Source of the DNA: Natronospira elongata
GTDB lineage: Bacteria; Pseudomonadota; Gammaproteobacteria; Natronospirales; Natronospiraceae
Direction of reading: 5' to 3'
Assembly: GCF_034931365.1 (NCBI RefSeq)
Contig: NZ_JAYGII010000001.1
Location: 163,121-227,120 of the forward strand
Length of the DNA stretch: 64,000 nt
Part shown: positions 34,057-43,554 of the stretch, piece after piece
Position numbering within the stretch: the first letter of the stretch is position 1
Layout: every line of letters starts with the position of its first letter
The notes under the pieces: model-generated
Database searches by the model: none
What the model was told of the DNA's origin: nothing
What the model saw: the letters and a program-made list of their open reading frames with translations, nothing else
Made by a program: the position numbers and the translations under genes

Positions 34057-34932
34057 ATGGGTATTTCTGCATCTCAAGTTAAGGAGCTGCGGGAGCGCAC
34101 CGGCGCCGGCATGATGGAATGCAAGAAGGCGCTGACCGAGACCGGCGGTGATATGGAAGCCGCTATCGAACACATGCGCAAGGCCGGCATGGCCAAGGCC
34201 GACAAGAAGGCCGGCCGAGTGGCTGCCGAAGGCCGCATCGTGGTCAAGAGTCAAGGTGGCCGTGCCGTCATCCTGGAAGTGAACTGCGAAACCGACTTCG
34301 TCGCTGGTGGCGATGATTTCAGTCAGTTCGCCGATCAGGTGGCTGAAACGATTCTCAAGGAGAGTCCGGCCGACGTCCCCGCCCTGGATCAGCTCAAGCT
34401 GGCCAGTGGTGAAACCGTGGACGAGGCCCGTCGCGCCTTGATTGCCAAGATTGGCGAGAACATGAGCGTGCGCCGTTTTCAGATCGTTGATGCCGGTGAG
34501 GGCCAGATCGCCCAGTACCTGCACGGCATGAAAATCGGCGTGGTCGTGGCCTATCAGGGTGGTGACGAGCAGCTGGGTCGTGACCTGGCCATGCACATTG
34601 CCGCCAGCAAGCCGATGTGCGTTTCCAAGGACGAGGTGCCGGCGGAGACCGTCGAGCACGAGAAGGGCATTCTCAAGGCCCAGGCCGAGGGTTCCGGCAA
34701 GCCTGCTGAAATCATCGAAAAGATGATCACTGGCCGCCTGAACAAGTGGTTGGGCGAGATCACCCTGCTGGGTCAGCCCTTCGTCAAGGATCCGGACACC
34801 AAGGTTGAGAAACTGCTCAAGTCCCAGGATGCCAGCGTCAAGGCATTCGTCCGCTTTGAAGTGGGCGAGGGCATTGAGAAGCAGGAAGACAACTTCGTCG
34901 AGGAAGTGATGGCCCAAGCCAAGGGCTCCTGA
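34057..34932 (+). CDS. tsf: Translation elongation factor Ts
   Basis: 291-residue guanine-nucleotide exchange factor for EF-Tu. The N-terminal UBA-like module (SQVKELRERTGAGMMECKKA) and the core TDFV motif (EVNCETDFVAGGDDF) are clear. The C-terminal part (GKPAEIIEKMITGRLNKW, LLGQPFVKD) matches the family, and length agrees with E. coli (283). It is co-transcribed with rpsB in the usual order. The ATG at 34057 follows a GGAGAGTGGA ribosome site. Confidence 0.97.
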   Translation: MGISASQVKELRERTGAGMMECKKALTETGGDMEAAIEHMRKAGMAKADKKAGRVAAEGRIVVKSQGGRAVILEVNCETDFVAGGDDFSQFADQVAETILKESPADVPALDQLKLASGETVDEARRALIAKIGENMSVRRFQIVDAGEGQIAQYLHGMKIGVVVAYQGGDEQLGRDLAMHIAASKPMCVSKDEVPAETVEHEKGILKAQAEGSGKPAEIIEKMITGRLNKWLGEITLLGQPFVKDPDTKVEKLLKSQDASVKAFVRFEVGEGIEKQEDNFVEEVMAQAKGS

Positions 34933-34941
34933 TCCTTCCTG

Positions 34942-34970
34942 GCCCGCCCCGGTATGGCACCGGGGCGGGC
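34942..34970 (+). terminator. GC-rich hairpin after tsf
   Basis: A 12-bp perfect stem (GCCCGCCCCGGT / ACCGGGGCGGGC) with a 5-nt loop lies 9 bp after the tsf stop codon. No T run follows, so it may attenuate rather than end transcription into pyrH. Confidence 0.5.
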
Positions 34971-35016
34971 AGGTCGGGCCCAGGTCCGGCTCGCTCTCCC
35001 CAGGGAGAGCCAATGC

Positions 35017-35060
35017 AACCTCTGGTCGGGTCCGGCGCGGGTCGGAACTGATCAGAGGTT
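35017..35060. repeat. Short inverted repeat resembling the MITE ends
   Basis: AACCTCTG (35017-35024) and CAGAGGTT (35053-35060) are inverted, 28 nt apart. The right side, GAACTGATCAGAGGTT, nearly matches the inner part of the MITE terminus at 27386-27400. It may be a decayed remnant of the same element family in the 185-bp tsf-pyrH gap. Confidence 0.35.
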
Positions 35061-35117
35061 TGTTGCAAGTGGGTGAAAGGCCCTTTAAAGATCGTCACGC
35101 AGCCAGGGGAAAATTGC

Positions 35118-35855
35118 ATGTCCGAGCCGGAAATTCGTTACCGCCGCATTCTGCTGAAACTGAGTGGTGAGGCCCTCATGGGGGATGGCGATTATGGTAT
35201 CGATCCGGCGGTTATCTCCCGCCTGGCCCAGGAGATCCGTGACGTGTCCCGGGCCGGCGTGGAAGTGGGCGTAGTCATCGGCGGTGGCAACATCTTCCGT
35301 GGTGCGGGCCTGGCCGATGCCGGCATGGACCGGGTGACGGGTGACCACATGGGCATGCTGGCCACGGTGATGAATGCCCTGGCCATGCAGGACGCACTGG
35401 AGCGTCTGGGTGTCTTTGCCCGCGTGATGTCGGCGATTCGAATCAATGAGGTCTGCGAAGACTATATCCGCCGCCGCGCGGTTCGCCATCTGGAAAAGGG
35501 CAGGGTGGTGATCTTTGCTGCCGGCACCGGAAACCCCTTCTTTACCACCGATTCCGCCGCCAGTCTGCGGGCCATCGAGGTTAGCGCGGATGTGCTGCTC
35601 AAGGCCACCAAGGTGGACGGTGTCTATGACGCAGACCCCAAGACCAATCCCCAGGCAGTCCGTTACGCCCATCTGAGTTATGATCGTGTGATTGCAGACA
35701 AGCTCAATGTCATGGACGCCACGGCGATCGTGATGTGTCGGGATAACGGTTTGCCGGTGCGGGTCTTTGATGTCTTTGAACCCGGCAACCTCATGCGTAT
35801 TCTGCGTGGCGGTAGTGAAATCGGCACGCTGGTGGACAATGGAGAATCAGCATGA
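35118..35855 (+). CDS. pyrH: UMP kinase
   Basis: 245-residue hexameric UMP kinase of the amino-acid-kinase fold, which phosphorylates UMP to UDP. Motifs RILLKLSGEALMG, VVIGGGNIFRG and the DADPKTNP / TATKVDGVYD-type region (KATKVDGVYDADPKTNP) identify it. ATG 35118 (MSEPEIRYRR) has an AGGGGA site 7 nt upstream; the frame extends further 5' without support. Its last codons overlap the frr start by 4 bp, giving the classical tsf-pyrH-frr order. Confidence 0.96.
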   Translation: MSEPEIRYRRILLKLSGEALMGDGDYGIDPAVISRLAQEIRDVSRAGVEVGVVIGGGNIFRGAGLADAGMDRVTGDHMGMLATVMNALAMQDALERLGVFARVMSAIRINEVCEDYIRRRAVRHLEKGRVVIFAAGTGNPFFTTDSAASLRAIEVSADVLLKATKVDGVYDADPKTNPQAVRYAHLSYDRVIADKLNVMDATAIVMCRDNGLPVRVFDVFEPGNLMRILRGGSEIGTLVDNGESA

Positions 35856-36409
35856 TTGAAGACCTTAAGAAAGACGCTTCCGAGCGGATGAAAAAGAGTG
35901 TCTCCTCCCTGCGCGAGGAGCTTTCCCGCATGCGCACCGGTCGCGCCAATACCAGTCTGCTGGAGCCTATCAAGGTGGACTATTACGGCGCGCCCACGCC
36001 CATCAATCAGGTCGCCAACGTGGCGGTTGAAGATGCTCGCACGCTGGCTGTCACACCCTGGGAAAAAGACATGGTTCCCAAGGTGGAGAAGGCCATCATG
36101 AGTGCCAACCTGGGCCTGTCGCCGGTAACGGCGGGCAGTGTCATTCGTGTTCCCTTGCCGCCCCTGACCGAAGAACGGCGTCGGGATATGATTCGCCTGG
36201 CCAAGGGTGAGGCGGAGAATGCCCGTGTGGCCATTCGCAATATTCGTCGGGATATCCTCAGTGACGTCAAGGAACTGCTGAAGGAAAAGGAAATCACCGA
36301 GGATGACGATCGCAAGGCCCAGGAAGAGATCCAGAAAGTGACCGACAAGTTCGTGGGCGAAGTGGACGCCGTCGTGGCCGAGAAGGAAAAGGAGCTGCTG
36401 GAGGTCTGA
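35852..36409 (+). CDS. frr: Ribosome recycling factor
   Basis: 185-residue tRNA-mimic protein that, with EF-G, splits post-termination ribosomes. Signature segments are MRTGRANTSLLEPIKVDYYG, WEKDMVPKVEKAIM and PLPPLTEERRRDMIRLAKGE. Length equals E. coli RRF. The ATG overlaps the pyrH stop by 4 bp, indicating coupled translation; uppS begins 12 bp downstream. Confidence 0.97.
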   Translation: MIEDLKKDASERMKKSVSSLREELSRMRTGRANTSLLEPIKVDYYGAPTPINQVANVAVEDARTLAVTPWEKDMVPKVEKAIMSANLGLSPVTAGSVIRVPLPPLTEERRRDMIRLAKGEAENARVAIRNIRRDILSDVKELLKEKEITEDDDRKAQEEIQKVTDKFVGEVDAVVAEKEKELLEV

Positions 36410-36421
36410 TCCAGCTGACTC

Positions 36422-37180
36422 ATGTCGGAAGTGGAAGGTGACAGAGACGGTAAGGGGGTCTTGCCCCGCCATATTGCCATTATCATGGATGGCAATGGGC
36501 GGTGGGCGAAAGAGCGTGGGCAGGCTCGCCACAAGGGGCATCAGGCCGGTGCGGAAGCGGCCCGGGAGGTGATTGCCACCGCCGGTGAGCTGGGCGTTCC
36601 CGTGCTGTCCCTGTTCGCTTTCAGTAGTGAGAACTGGTCGCGACCGGCGACTGAAGTCAATCGACTCATGGATCTGTTTCGGCGGGCCCTTAAACAGGCC
36701 CTGCCAAAACTTCATGAAAACGGTGTCCGTGTCCGCTTTCTTGGTGACCGGCGCCGTTTCCCCGAGGACCTCCAGACCCGCATGGCCGAAGCCGAGGCGC
36801 TGACAGCGGATAATCAGAGCCTCACTCTGAATATCTGCGCCGGCTACGGTGGGCGCTGGGATATTCTGGAATCCTGTCGGCGCTTGGCTCGGGATGTGGC
36901 CGCAGGGAAGTTGAATCCCGAGGACATTGATGAGTCAGGCTTTGCCGCCGGCTTGTCCCTGGCCGACGTGCCGGCGCCCGATCTGTTCATCCGCACCGGC
37001 GGTGAGCGGCGGCTGAGTAATTTCTTCCTCTGGGACCTGGCCTATACCGAGCTGTATTTCTCCGAGCGCCTGTGGCCGGATTTCGGTGGCGATGCCCTGC
37101 GTGAAGCGGTCACGGATTTTGGCGAACGGGAACGACGTTTTGGGCGAGTGGCCGACAATGAAGGAGAGGCCAGTGCTTAG
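36422..37180 (+). CDS. uppS: Undecaprenyl diphosphate synthase
   Basis: 252-residue cis-prenyltransferase that makes the C55 carrier lipid for peptidoglycan and LPS from FPP and IPP. The catalytic IMDGNGRWAKERG motif (with the key Asp) lies near residue 22, FSSENWSRP near 75, and RTGGERRLSNFFLWDLAYTE near 190-210. The N-terminal 15 residues before LPRHIAIIMDG are poorly conserved. The gene overlaps the probable cdsA start by 8 nt. Confidence 0.95.
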   Translation: MSEVEGDRDGKGVLPRHIAIIMDGNGRWAKERGQARHKGHQAGAEAAREVIATAGELGVPVLSLFAFSSENWSRPATEVNRLMDLFRRALKQALPKLHENGVRVRFLGDRRRFPEDLQTRMAEAEALTADNQSLTLNICAGYGGRWDILESCRRLARDVAAGKLNPEDIDESGFAAGLSLADVPAPDLFIRTGGERRLSNFFLWDLAYTELYFSERLWPDFGGDALREAVTDFGERERRFGRVADNEGEASA

Positions 37181-37964
37181 GCAGCGAATCATAACCGCCC
37201 TGGTGGTCGGGCCTCTGGCCATTGCAGCCATCTTCTTTCTGCCCAATCTCTGGTTCGGGGTCGTGCTGGCGGCAGTCGTCGGCCTTGCCGGGGAGGAATG
37301 GGCCGCGCTGGCGTCTCCGGAACAGCGTGGACTGGCGGTGGCCTATGCGGCGCTGGTCGCGGGGCTATCTCTGTTGTTGCAGTGGCAGGGTCTGGCCCAG
37401 TGGGCGGTGTGGCTAGTTCTGCCGGTCTGGTTGCTGGGCCTGGCCTGGCTGTGTCTGCCGACCCGCCGACCGCCGGCGTTGTCAAAACTGTTATTCGGCC
37501 TGCTCGTGCTGCTTGGAGCCTGGAGCGCCCTGTTTCTGCTCCATGGCGAGCCGCTCGGTGCCTGGTTGTTGCTGACACTCTTCGGCCTGGTCTGGGGCGC
37601 TGATGTGGGGGCCTATTTTGCCGGCAAGGCCTTTGGTCGCCACAAGTTGGCGCCGCGAGTGAGTCCCGGCAAGACCTGGGAAGGGGTGGCCGGCGGCCTC
37701 CTGCTGGCGGCCCTGGTGGCCGTTGTCGCTGCCTGGTGGTTGAACATCGAGCGGCTGGGTCCCTTCGTCTTCCTTGCCTTGCTGACCGCGGGTCTGTCGG
37801 TGACCGGCGATCTGATTGAGTCCATGCTCAAGCGCCAGGCGGGCGCCAAGGACAGCGGTTGGATTCTCCCCGGGCATGGCGGCATTCTCGACCGGGTGGA
37901 CAGTCTGCTGATCGCGGCGCCGATCTTCCTGGTGGGCCTGATGCTGCTGGGAGAGCCGGCGTGA
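37173..37964 (+). CDS. cdsA: Phosphatidate cytidylyltransferase
   Basis: 263-residue inner-membrane enzyme with about eight spans that makes CDP-diacylglycerol from CTP and phosphatidic acid. The CDP-alcohol signature appears as SVTGDLIESMLKRQAGAKDS and GHGGILDRVDSLL in the last third. The GTG at 37173 (VLRQRIITALVVGPL) has a strong AAGGAGAGG site 5 nt upstream and matches the family N-terminus; an ATG at 37158 would add five residues. The stop overlaps the dxr GTG. Confidence 0.94.
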   Translation: MLRQRIITALVVGPLAIAAIFFLPNLWFGVVLAAVVGLAGEEWAALASPEQRGLAVAYAALVAGLSLLLQWQGLAQWAVWLVLPVWLLGLAWLCLPTRRPPALSKLLFGLLVLLGAWSALFLLHGEPLGAWLLLTLFGLVWGADVGAYFAGKAFGRHKLAPRVSPGKTWEGVAGGLLLAALVAVVAAWWLNIERLGPFVFLALLTAGLSVTGDLIESMLKRQAGAKDSGWILPGHGGILDRVDSLLIAAPIFLVGLMLLGEPA

Positions 37965-39148
37965 GACAGGTCGCGGTGCTCGGCTCCACGGGCTCGGTAG
38001 GGCGCAGCACCCTGGATGTGCTGGCCCGTCATCCCGATTATTTTCAGGCGGTGGCGCTCAGTGCCAACCGGAATCACCGGGAATTGCTGGCACAGTGCCT
38101 GGCCCATCGGCCGGCGGTCGCTGTTCTGGTGGAATCGGATGGTGCGGCTGAACTGGAACGGGGGCTTCGAGCCGCCGGTCTGGAGACCCGGGTGGCCACC
38201 GGTGCTGCCGCCCTGGATGAAGTGGCGGCGATGGATTCGGTGGACACGGTCATGGCCGCCATTGTCGGCGCCGCTGGCCTCATGTCCACGCTGGCCGCCG
38301 TACGCGCCGGCAAGCGGGTTCTGGTGGCCAACAAGGAGCCACTGGTGATGTGCGGTGATCTGCTCATGGCGGCGGTTCGTCAGTCCGGCGCCGAGCTGCT
38401 GCCCATCGACAGTGAGCACAATGCCATTTTTCAATGCATGCCGGGCGGTTACCGCTGCGGTGAAGCCGTGTCGGGCCTGCGCTCGGTGATGTTGACCGCC
38501 TCCGGTGGTCCTTTTCGGCAATGGGATGCGGCCGCCATTCGGGCGGCGACCCCCGAGCAGGCCTGCAAGCACCCGAACTGGAGCATGGGTCGAAAGATCT
38601 CGGTGGATTCGGCCAGCATGATGAACAAGGGCCTGGAATTAATTGAGGCTTGCCGCCTGTTTCAGTTGGAACCTGACCGGATCCGGGTGGTCATTCATCC
38701 GGAGAGCGTCATTCATTCCATGGTGGAGTATGAAGACGGCTCGGTGATCGCCCAGCTCGGCCAGCCGGACATGCGCACCCCCATTGCCAGCGGCTTGTCC
38801 TGGCCGGATCGAATCGACGCCGGTGTAGAGGCCCTGGATCCCGTGAAACTGGCCAGCCTGCATTTTGAAGCCCCCGACCGGAACCGCTTCCCAGCCCTGG
38901 GTCTGGCGGAGGCGGCTGCCCGTGCCGGTGGCGGCATGCCCGTGGTGCTTAACGCCGCCAATGAAGTGGCCGTGGCGGATTTTCTGGCCGGCCGCCGCGA
39001 TTTCCCCTCCATCCCGGCCCGGGTGTCGGCGGCCATGGATGCCTTCGCCGGCGTGGCCGGCGGGGATCTGGAGTCTGTTCTGGCCCTGGATGGAGAGGTT
39101 CGTGCCTGGATGGGGGCTGACCCAGGGGCAGTGGAGAGCCGGCCGTGA
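37961..39148 (+). CDS. dxr: 1-deoxy-D-xylulose 5-phosphate reductoisomerase
   Basis: 395-residue NADPH-dependent enzyme of the MEP isoprenoid pathway. The start is a GTG that overlaps the cdsA stop. The Rossmann motif VAVLGSTGSVGRSTLDV begins at residue 3, and NKEPLVMCGDLL, IDSEHNAIFQ and MNKGLELIEA carry NADPH, metal and substrate residues. Ser, Asn and Lys in the SGGPFR and HPNWSMGRKI segments bind the phosphate. Length equals E. coli Dxr (398). It supplies MEP to the IspD and IspF encoded 20 kb away in this window. Confidence 0.96.
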   Translation: MRQVAVLGSTGSVGRSTLDVLARHPDYFQAVALSANRNHRELLAQCLAHRPAVAVLVESDGAAELERGLRAAGLETRVATGAAALDEVAAMDSVDTVMAAIVGAAGLMSTLAAVRAGKRVLVANKEPLVMCGDLLMAAVRQSGAELLPIDSEHNAIFQCMPGGYRCGEAVSGLRSVMLTASGGPFRQWDAAAIRAATPEQACKHPNWSMGRKISVDSASMMNKGLELIEACRLFQLEPDRIRVVIHPESVIHSMVEYEDGSVIAQLGQPDMRTPIASGLSWPDRIDAGVEALDPVKLASLHFEAPDRNRFPALGLAEAAARAGGGMPVVLNAANEVAVADFLAGRRDFPSIPARVSAAMDAFAGVAGGDLESVLALDGEVRAWMGADPGAVESRP

Positions 39149-40512
39149 GTATCTTGATCGCCATCGCCGGCTTTGTTCTCGCCGTCGGCATCCTGGTGAC
39201 CGTGCATGAGTTCGGTCATTATCTCGCCGCCCGCCTTTGCGGGGTCAAGGTCCTGCGATTCTCGGTGGGCTTTGGTCGCCCCATCTTCCAGCGTCGCCTG
39301 GGGGCCGACCAAACGGAGTATCAGCTCGGTGCCCTGCCGCTCGGCGGCTACGTCAAAATGCTGGATGAGCGCGAGGATGAAGTCAGCGAGGCCGATCGGG
39401 CGCGCAGCTTCAATCGCCAGTCTGTCTCGCGCCGAGCGGTGATTGTCCTGGCGGGCCCCGCCTTCAATTTTCTTTTCGCCATTCTTGCCTATTGGGCCAT
39501 ATTTGTCGCCGGCATTCCCGGGCTCAAGCCGGTGATCGGCCAGGTGGCCGACGACACCCCCGCCGCCGAGGCCGGCATCCACGGCGACGACGAGATCGTT
39601 GCCGTCAATGGCCGACGTACCCCCACCTGGCGCACCGCCAGTATCGAGCTGCTGGATGGGATCCTGGATGACCGACCGATTGAACTCACCGTGCTTCGGG
39701 GCGGTAGCGAGTACGATCTGACCCTTTCGGTGGACCCTGAGCGCCGCCGGGCACTAACCGAGCCGGGCGCCTTGCTGGACGGACTCGGCCTGCGCCCCTG
39801 GTTCGAGGCCTTGCCCCCGGTTATTGGTGAACTGGCTGACGACGGCGCCGCTGCCGGGTCGGGGCTGCAAAGGGGCGACCGAATCCTGACCGTTGATGGG
39901 GAAAGGCTTGAAACCTGGCAGCTTTTCCGCGAGGCTGTCACCGCCCGACCGGAGGAACGGCTCGCTGTCGAGTTGGAACGTGACGGTCGGCGCATGACCA
40001 TTGAACTGGTCCCGGCGGAGGTGGAAACCGACGATGGGCGAGAGGGCAGGATTGGCGCGGCCCCCCACGTCCCCGAGGACCTGATCGATCGCATGCGCAG
40101 CGAGGAGCGCTACGGGCCGGTGACGGCTCTGGGCATGGGTGTGGTCAATACCGGCGAAATGACCCGGCTGACCCTGCGCATGCTGACGCGGATGATTACT
40201 GGTGAGGTTTCGGTCCGAAATCTGAGCGGGCCAATCAATATTGCCCATTATGCGGGTGTCACTGTGAGCTCGGGACTGGTATCTTTCCTGGGTTTTCTCG
40301 CCATCGTCAGTATCAGTCTCGGGATTGTGAATTTATTGCCGATTCCGGTCCTCGACGGTGGCCATCTGGTCTATCTGGGCATCGAGGCGACAACACGCCG
40401 ACCGGTCCCCGAATCCATGCTGGCCGCGGGCCAGATGATCGGGTTGGCCATGATCGCGGCGCTGATTGCCTTTGCGCTCTATAACGACCTGATGCGCCTA
40501 TTCGTGGATTGA
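39145..40512 (+). CDS. rseP: Site-2 protease RseP
   Basis: 455-residue inner-membrane zinc protease that cleaves anti-sigma factor RseA to release sigma E. The zinc-binding HEFGHYLAAR lies in the first span (about 19-30), and the third ligand is in LPIPVLDGGHLVYLG in the third span. Two PDZ domains lie between (about 120-205 and 215-300; KPVIGQVADDTPAAEAGI begins the first). The GTG start overlaps dxr by 4 bp. Position directly before bamA is conserved. Confidence 0.96.
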   Translation: MSILIAIAGFVLAVGILVTVHEFGHYLAARLCGVKVLRFSVGFGRPIFQRRLGADQTEYQLGALPLGGYVKMLDEREDEVSEADRARSFNRQSVSRRAVIVLAGPAFNFLFAILAYWAIFVAGIPGLKPVIGQVADDTPAAEAGIHGDDEIVAVNGRRTPTWRTASIELLDGILDDRPIELTVLRGGSEYDLTLSVDPERRRALTEPGALLDGLGLRPWFEALPPVIGELADDGAAAGSGLQRGDRILTVDGERLETWQLFREAVTARPEERLAVELERDGRRMTIELVPAEVETDDGREGRIGAAPHVPEDLIDRMRSEERYGPVTALGMGVVNTGEMTRLTLRMLTRMITGEVSVRNLSGPINIAHYAGVTVSSGLVSFLGFLAIVSISLGIVNLLPIPVLDGGHLVYLGIEATTRRPVPESMLAAGQMIGLAMIAALIAFALYNDLMRLFVD

Positions 40513-40584
40513 GTCCGTGCGGCGGAGTGGGTTTGGTAACCACTCCACGGGCGGTCATTTTGTTTCTGAAGACGAGGTAGGATC

Positions 40585-42939
40585 TTGAAAGCCGGTCAAA
40601 AATTGCTGTTTGGATGGATACTGGCCCTGCTCATGCTGCCCGCCGTGGCGCATTCGCAGGCTGAACCCTTCGTCGTTGAGGATATCCGCCTGGAAGGCCT
40701 CCAGCGCATTTCCGAGGGTACGGTGCTGACCTATTTGCCCATTGAGGTGGGTGACAGGGTGGATCGGATGGCCGTGCGCGGTGCCATTCAGGAACTCTAC
40801 GATACCGGTTTCTTCGATAATGTCATTCTGGAACGGGATGACAACACCCTGGTGGTTCGGGTGGAGGAACGCCCAACCATTGCACGCCTGGAGATCAGCG
40901 GTAACCGGCAGATCGAGACCGAGATGCTGCGTCGCGCCATGCGCGAAGAGGGCATTGATGAAGGCCGGGTGCTGAACGAATTGCTGGTCGACCAACTGGA
41001 GCAGGAACTGTATCGGACCTATTACGCCCAGGGCCGTTACGGCGTATCCATTACCCCGGTGGTGCGTGACCTGGGCTCCAATCAGGTCGAGCTGAGGATC
41101 GAGATCAAGGAAGGACGGGTCGCCAATATCCGACAGATCAATATCGTCGGTAACGAGGCCTTTGAGGATGACCGCTTGTTGCGGCAACTGGAGCTGCGCC
41201 CTTCCGGCTGGCGCACGATTTTCTCCTCCCGCGACCAGTATTCCCGAGAGAAGGTCGGGGGTGACCTGGAAACCTTGCGCTCTTTCTACATGGACCGGGG
41301 TTATGCCGATTTTGCTGTGGAGTCCGTTCAGGTATCCATTGGTCCTGACAGGGAAGACGTTTTTCTCACCATCAATGTCCATGAAGGGGATGTCTACACC
41401 ATCCGTGACATTGAGATGCTGGGTGAATTCCCGGTCCCCGAGGAGCAGCTGCGGCCCTTCATTCAGGTCAATGCCGGGGATACCTTCAACCTGGCACGGG
41501 CCGAGCGCAGTGCCGAGTTCATCGAGCAACGTCTCGGTGCGGCCGGTTACGCCCATGCCGAAGTGACGCCGGTGCCGGAATTGCATGATGATGCGCGTGA
41601 AGTCTCCATGCTCTTCTTCGTGGAGCCTGGTGAGAGGATTTACGTTCGAGAAATCCGCGTCACGGGCAGCGAGTCCACCGACGATCAGGTCTATCGCCGG
41701 GAGCTGCGGCAGTTCGAGCGCGCACCGCTGTCCAATGTGGACGTGAATCGCTCCCGGGTCCGTCTGCAACGCCTTCCCTTCGTGGAGCGCGTGGACATCG
41801 AGGAAGTCCCATCGCCGGATGCCAGTGATGAAGTAGACCTGGAAATCAATGTTCAGGAACGAAACTTTGGCCAATTCCAGGTGGGCGTGGGTTATGGCGG
41901 CTTCGCCGGTCTGTCGGCCAATGTGGCGGTCCAGAACAACAACCTCTTCGGCCTTGGCCACCAGGGGACGCTGGACCTGCAATCCAACCAGCTGGGTGAA
42001 TTTCTCAACCTGAGCCACACGGATCCCTACGCCAGCCAGGATGGTGTCTCGCGGACCATTGGCGGCTTCTATTCCAGTCAGTCTCTGTTCGCTCAGGGGC
42101 AGTCTCCGGTGTCCACCACCAGTACGGGGATGAACCTGCGTTATGGGCTGCCGATTTCCGAGTTTGATTCCATTCGTTATGGCTTCAGTGTTCGCCGCAG
42201 TGAGTTTGTGGAATCTTCGGGTACCTCGGATGAGTTCCGGGAGTTCATTCAGACTCATGGTCAACAGTTCGAGCGGGGTGGCTTCAGCGGCTCCCGCATG
42301 GATTCGGCCGAGCTGAACCTGGGTTGGGTGCGGGATACCCGTAATCGCGCCCTGTTCGCCGACCGGGGTATTCGCCGGGTCCTCAGCCTGGATGTGGCCG
42401 TGCCGGGGCTGGATCTCGAGTACTGGATGTTGCGTCTGCGTCAGGACAGTTTCTTGCGCCTTGCGGATGACTGGACCCTGCGGGTCAACGCTGAAGTGGC
42501 CTACGGCGAGCCCTATGGCGATGACACCTTCCAGTTGCCGCCCTTCAAGCAGGTATTTGCGGGTGGCCCCACCTCGGTGCGTGGCTACCGGCCGGCCCGA
42601 CTGGGCCCGGTGGATTCCCGCGGCCGGCCTTACGGCGGGACGGTACTGGCCAACGTTCAGAATGAGCTGATCCTGCCCAATTTCTTTGCCGACGAAGACA
42701 GTCCGGGGCAGCAGGCTCAATATCGCTTCTTCCTGTTTTATGATGCGGGCTATGTCTGGGACGACATCGATGCGGTGGACGCCAGTGATCTGCGGCTCTC
42801 CGCCGGTATCGGTGCAACCTGGCTGACCCCAATGGGCCTGATGCGTTTCAGTCTGGCCCGTCCGATCAACGTCCGCGACGAGGACGATGCCCGGAATATC
42901 GTTGACCGCTTCCAGATCGATCTGGGCGGGGGCTTTTAA
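40585..42939 (+). CDS. bamA: Outer-membrane protein assembly factor BamA
   Basis: 784-residue Omp85 protein that inserts barrels into the outer membrane. A signal peptide (about 1-25, ending VAHSQA) is followed by five POTRA domains (about 27-425; the first begins FVVEDIRLEGLQRISEGTVL). The C-terminal 16-strand barrel (about 430-784) has the conserved lid motif in GGPTSVRGYRPARLG, the PNFFADED region and a terminal Phe (IDLGGGF). The start is TTG at 40585, supported by a GAGGTAGGA site. skp follows, as is usual. Confidence 0.97.
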   Translation: MKAGQKLLFGWILALLMLPAVAHSQAEPFVVEDIRLEGLQRISEGTVLTYLPIEVGDRVDRMAVRGAIQELYDTGFFDNVILERDDNTLVVRVEERPTIARLEISGNRQIETEMLRRAMREEGIDEGRVLNELLVDQLEQELYRTYYAQGRYGVSITPVVRDLGSNQVELRIEIKEGRVANIRQINIVGNEAFEDDRLLRQLELRPSGWRTIFSSRDQYSREKVGGDLETLRSFYMDRGYADFAVESVQVSIGPDREDVFLTINVHEGDVYTIRDIEMLGEFPVPEEQLRPFIQVNAGDTFNLARAERSAEFIEQRLGAAGYAHAEVTPVPELHDDAREVSMLFFVEPGERIYVREIRVTGSESTDDQVYRRELRQFERAPLSNVDVNRSRVRLQRLPFVERVDIEEVPSPDASDEVDLEINVQERNFGQFQVGVGYGGFAGLSANVAVQNNNLFGLGHQGTLDLQSNQLGEFLNLSHTDPYASQDGVSRTIGGFYSSQSLFAQGQSPVSTTSTGMNLRYGLPISEFDSIRYGFSVRRSEFVESSGTSDEFREFIQTHGQQFERGGFSGSRMDSAELNLGWVRDTRNRALFADRGIRRVLSLDVAVPGLDLEYWMLRLRQDSFLRLADDWTLRVNAEVAYGEPYGDDTFQLPPFKQVFAGGPTSVRGYRPARLGPVDSRGRPYGGTVLANVQNELILPNFFADEDSPGQQAQYRFFLFYDAGYVWDDIDAVDASDLRLSAGIGATWLTPMGLMRFSLARPINVRDEDDARNIVDRFQIDLGGGF

Positions 42940-43022
42940 GCCACTCGGGGCTCGGCCCTCGCAGTGGTACACTGGACGACTAACTGCTGGATATTGACCA
43001 TTTTGGTGGGAGTGTTTTGAAG

Positions 43023-43541
43023 ATGAAGAAGATGACCGTGCGTTTGACCTTTGTACTGGCCATGGCCCTGGCTCCCATGGTCGCCCTGGCCGATGTCAGC
43101 GTCGGATATGTGGACGTGGGCCGGGTCATGGAGCAGTCGCCCCAGGCCCAGAACCTGTCCCAGCAGTTGCAGCGCGAGTTCGAGCCTGCGCAAAGCGAGA
43201 TGCGTGAGTATCAGAGCCGCGCTCAGGAGCTGCAGAACCGCCTGGAGCGTGACGCCGATGTGATGAGTGAAGATGAGCGACGGGATATCGAGCGCGAAGT
43301 GCGCGACATCCAGCGCACCCTTCAGCGGATGCAGAGCGATCTGGCCGAAGATTTCAATGCCCGTCGCAACGAGGCCCTCGGTAGCTTGCAGCGTCTGATC
43401 ATGAGCGAAGTTCAGACCTATGCTCGCGACAACGGCCTTGATCTGGTGGTGGGCGAGGGGGTTTTTTACGCCTCCAGCCAGGTTGATATCACCGACGCCG
43501 TGCTTGAACGGCTGCGCCGCCGGGCCGAGAACGACGGCTGA
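43023..43541 (+). CDS. skp: Periplasmic chaperone Skp/OmpH
   Basis: 172-residue OmpH-family chaperone that holds unfolded outer-membrane proteins between Sec and BamA. A signal peptide (about 1-23, ending VALA) precedes DVSVGYVDVGRVMEQSPQAQ, the typical mature start. Residues about 50-130 are strongly helical and charged, forming the tentacle-like coiled coil of the trimer. ATG 43023 is preferred, with GGGAG about 10 nt upstream; an in-frame TTG at 43017 is the alternative. lpxD starts 13 bp later. Confidence 0.93.
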   Translation: MKKMTVRLTFVLAMALAPMVALADVSVGYVDVGRVMEQSPQAQNLSQQLQREFEPAQSEMREYQSRAQELQNRLERDADVMSEDERRDIEREVRDIQRTLQRMQSDLAEDFNARRNEALGSLQRLIMSEVQTYARDNGLDLVVGEGVFYASSQVDITDAVLERLRRRAENDG

Positions 43542-43554
43542 TCCGGGGTACCTC

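Noticed and set aside
40555..42972. Long open frame opposite bamA
   Set aside because: Antisense shadow of bamA with no family likeness and no ribosome site.
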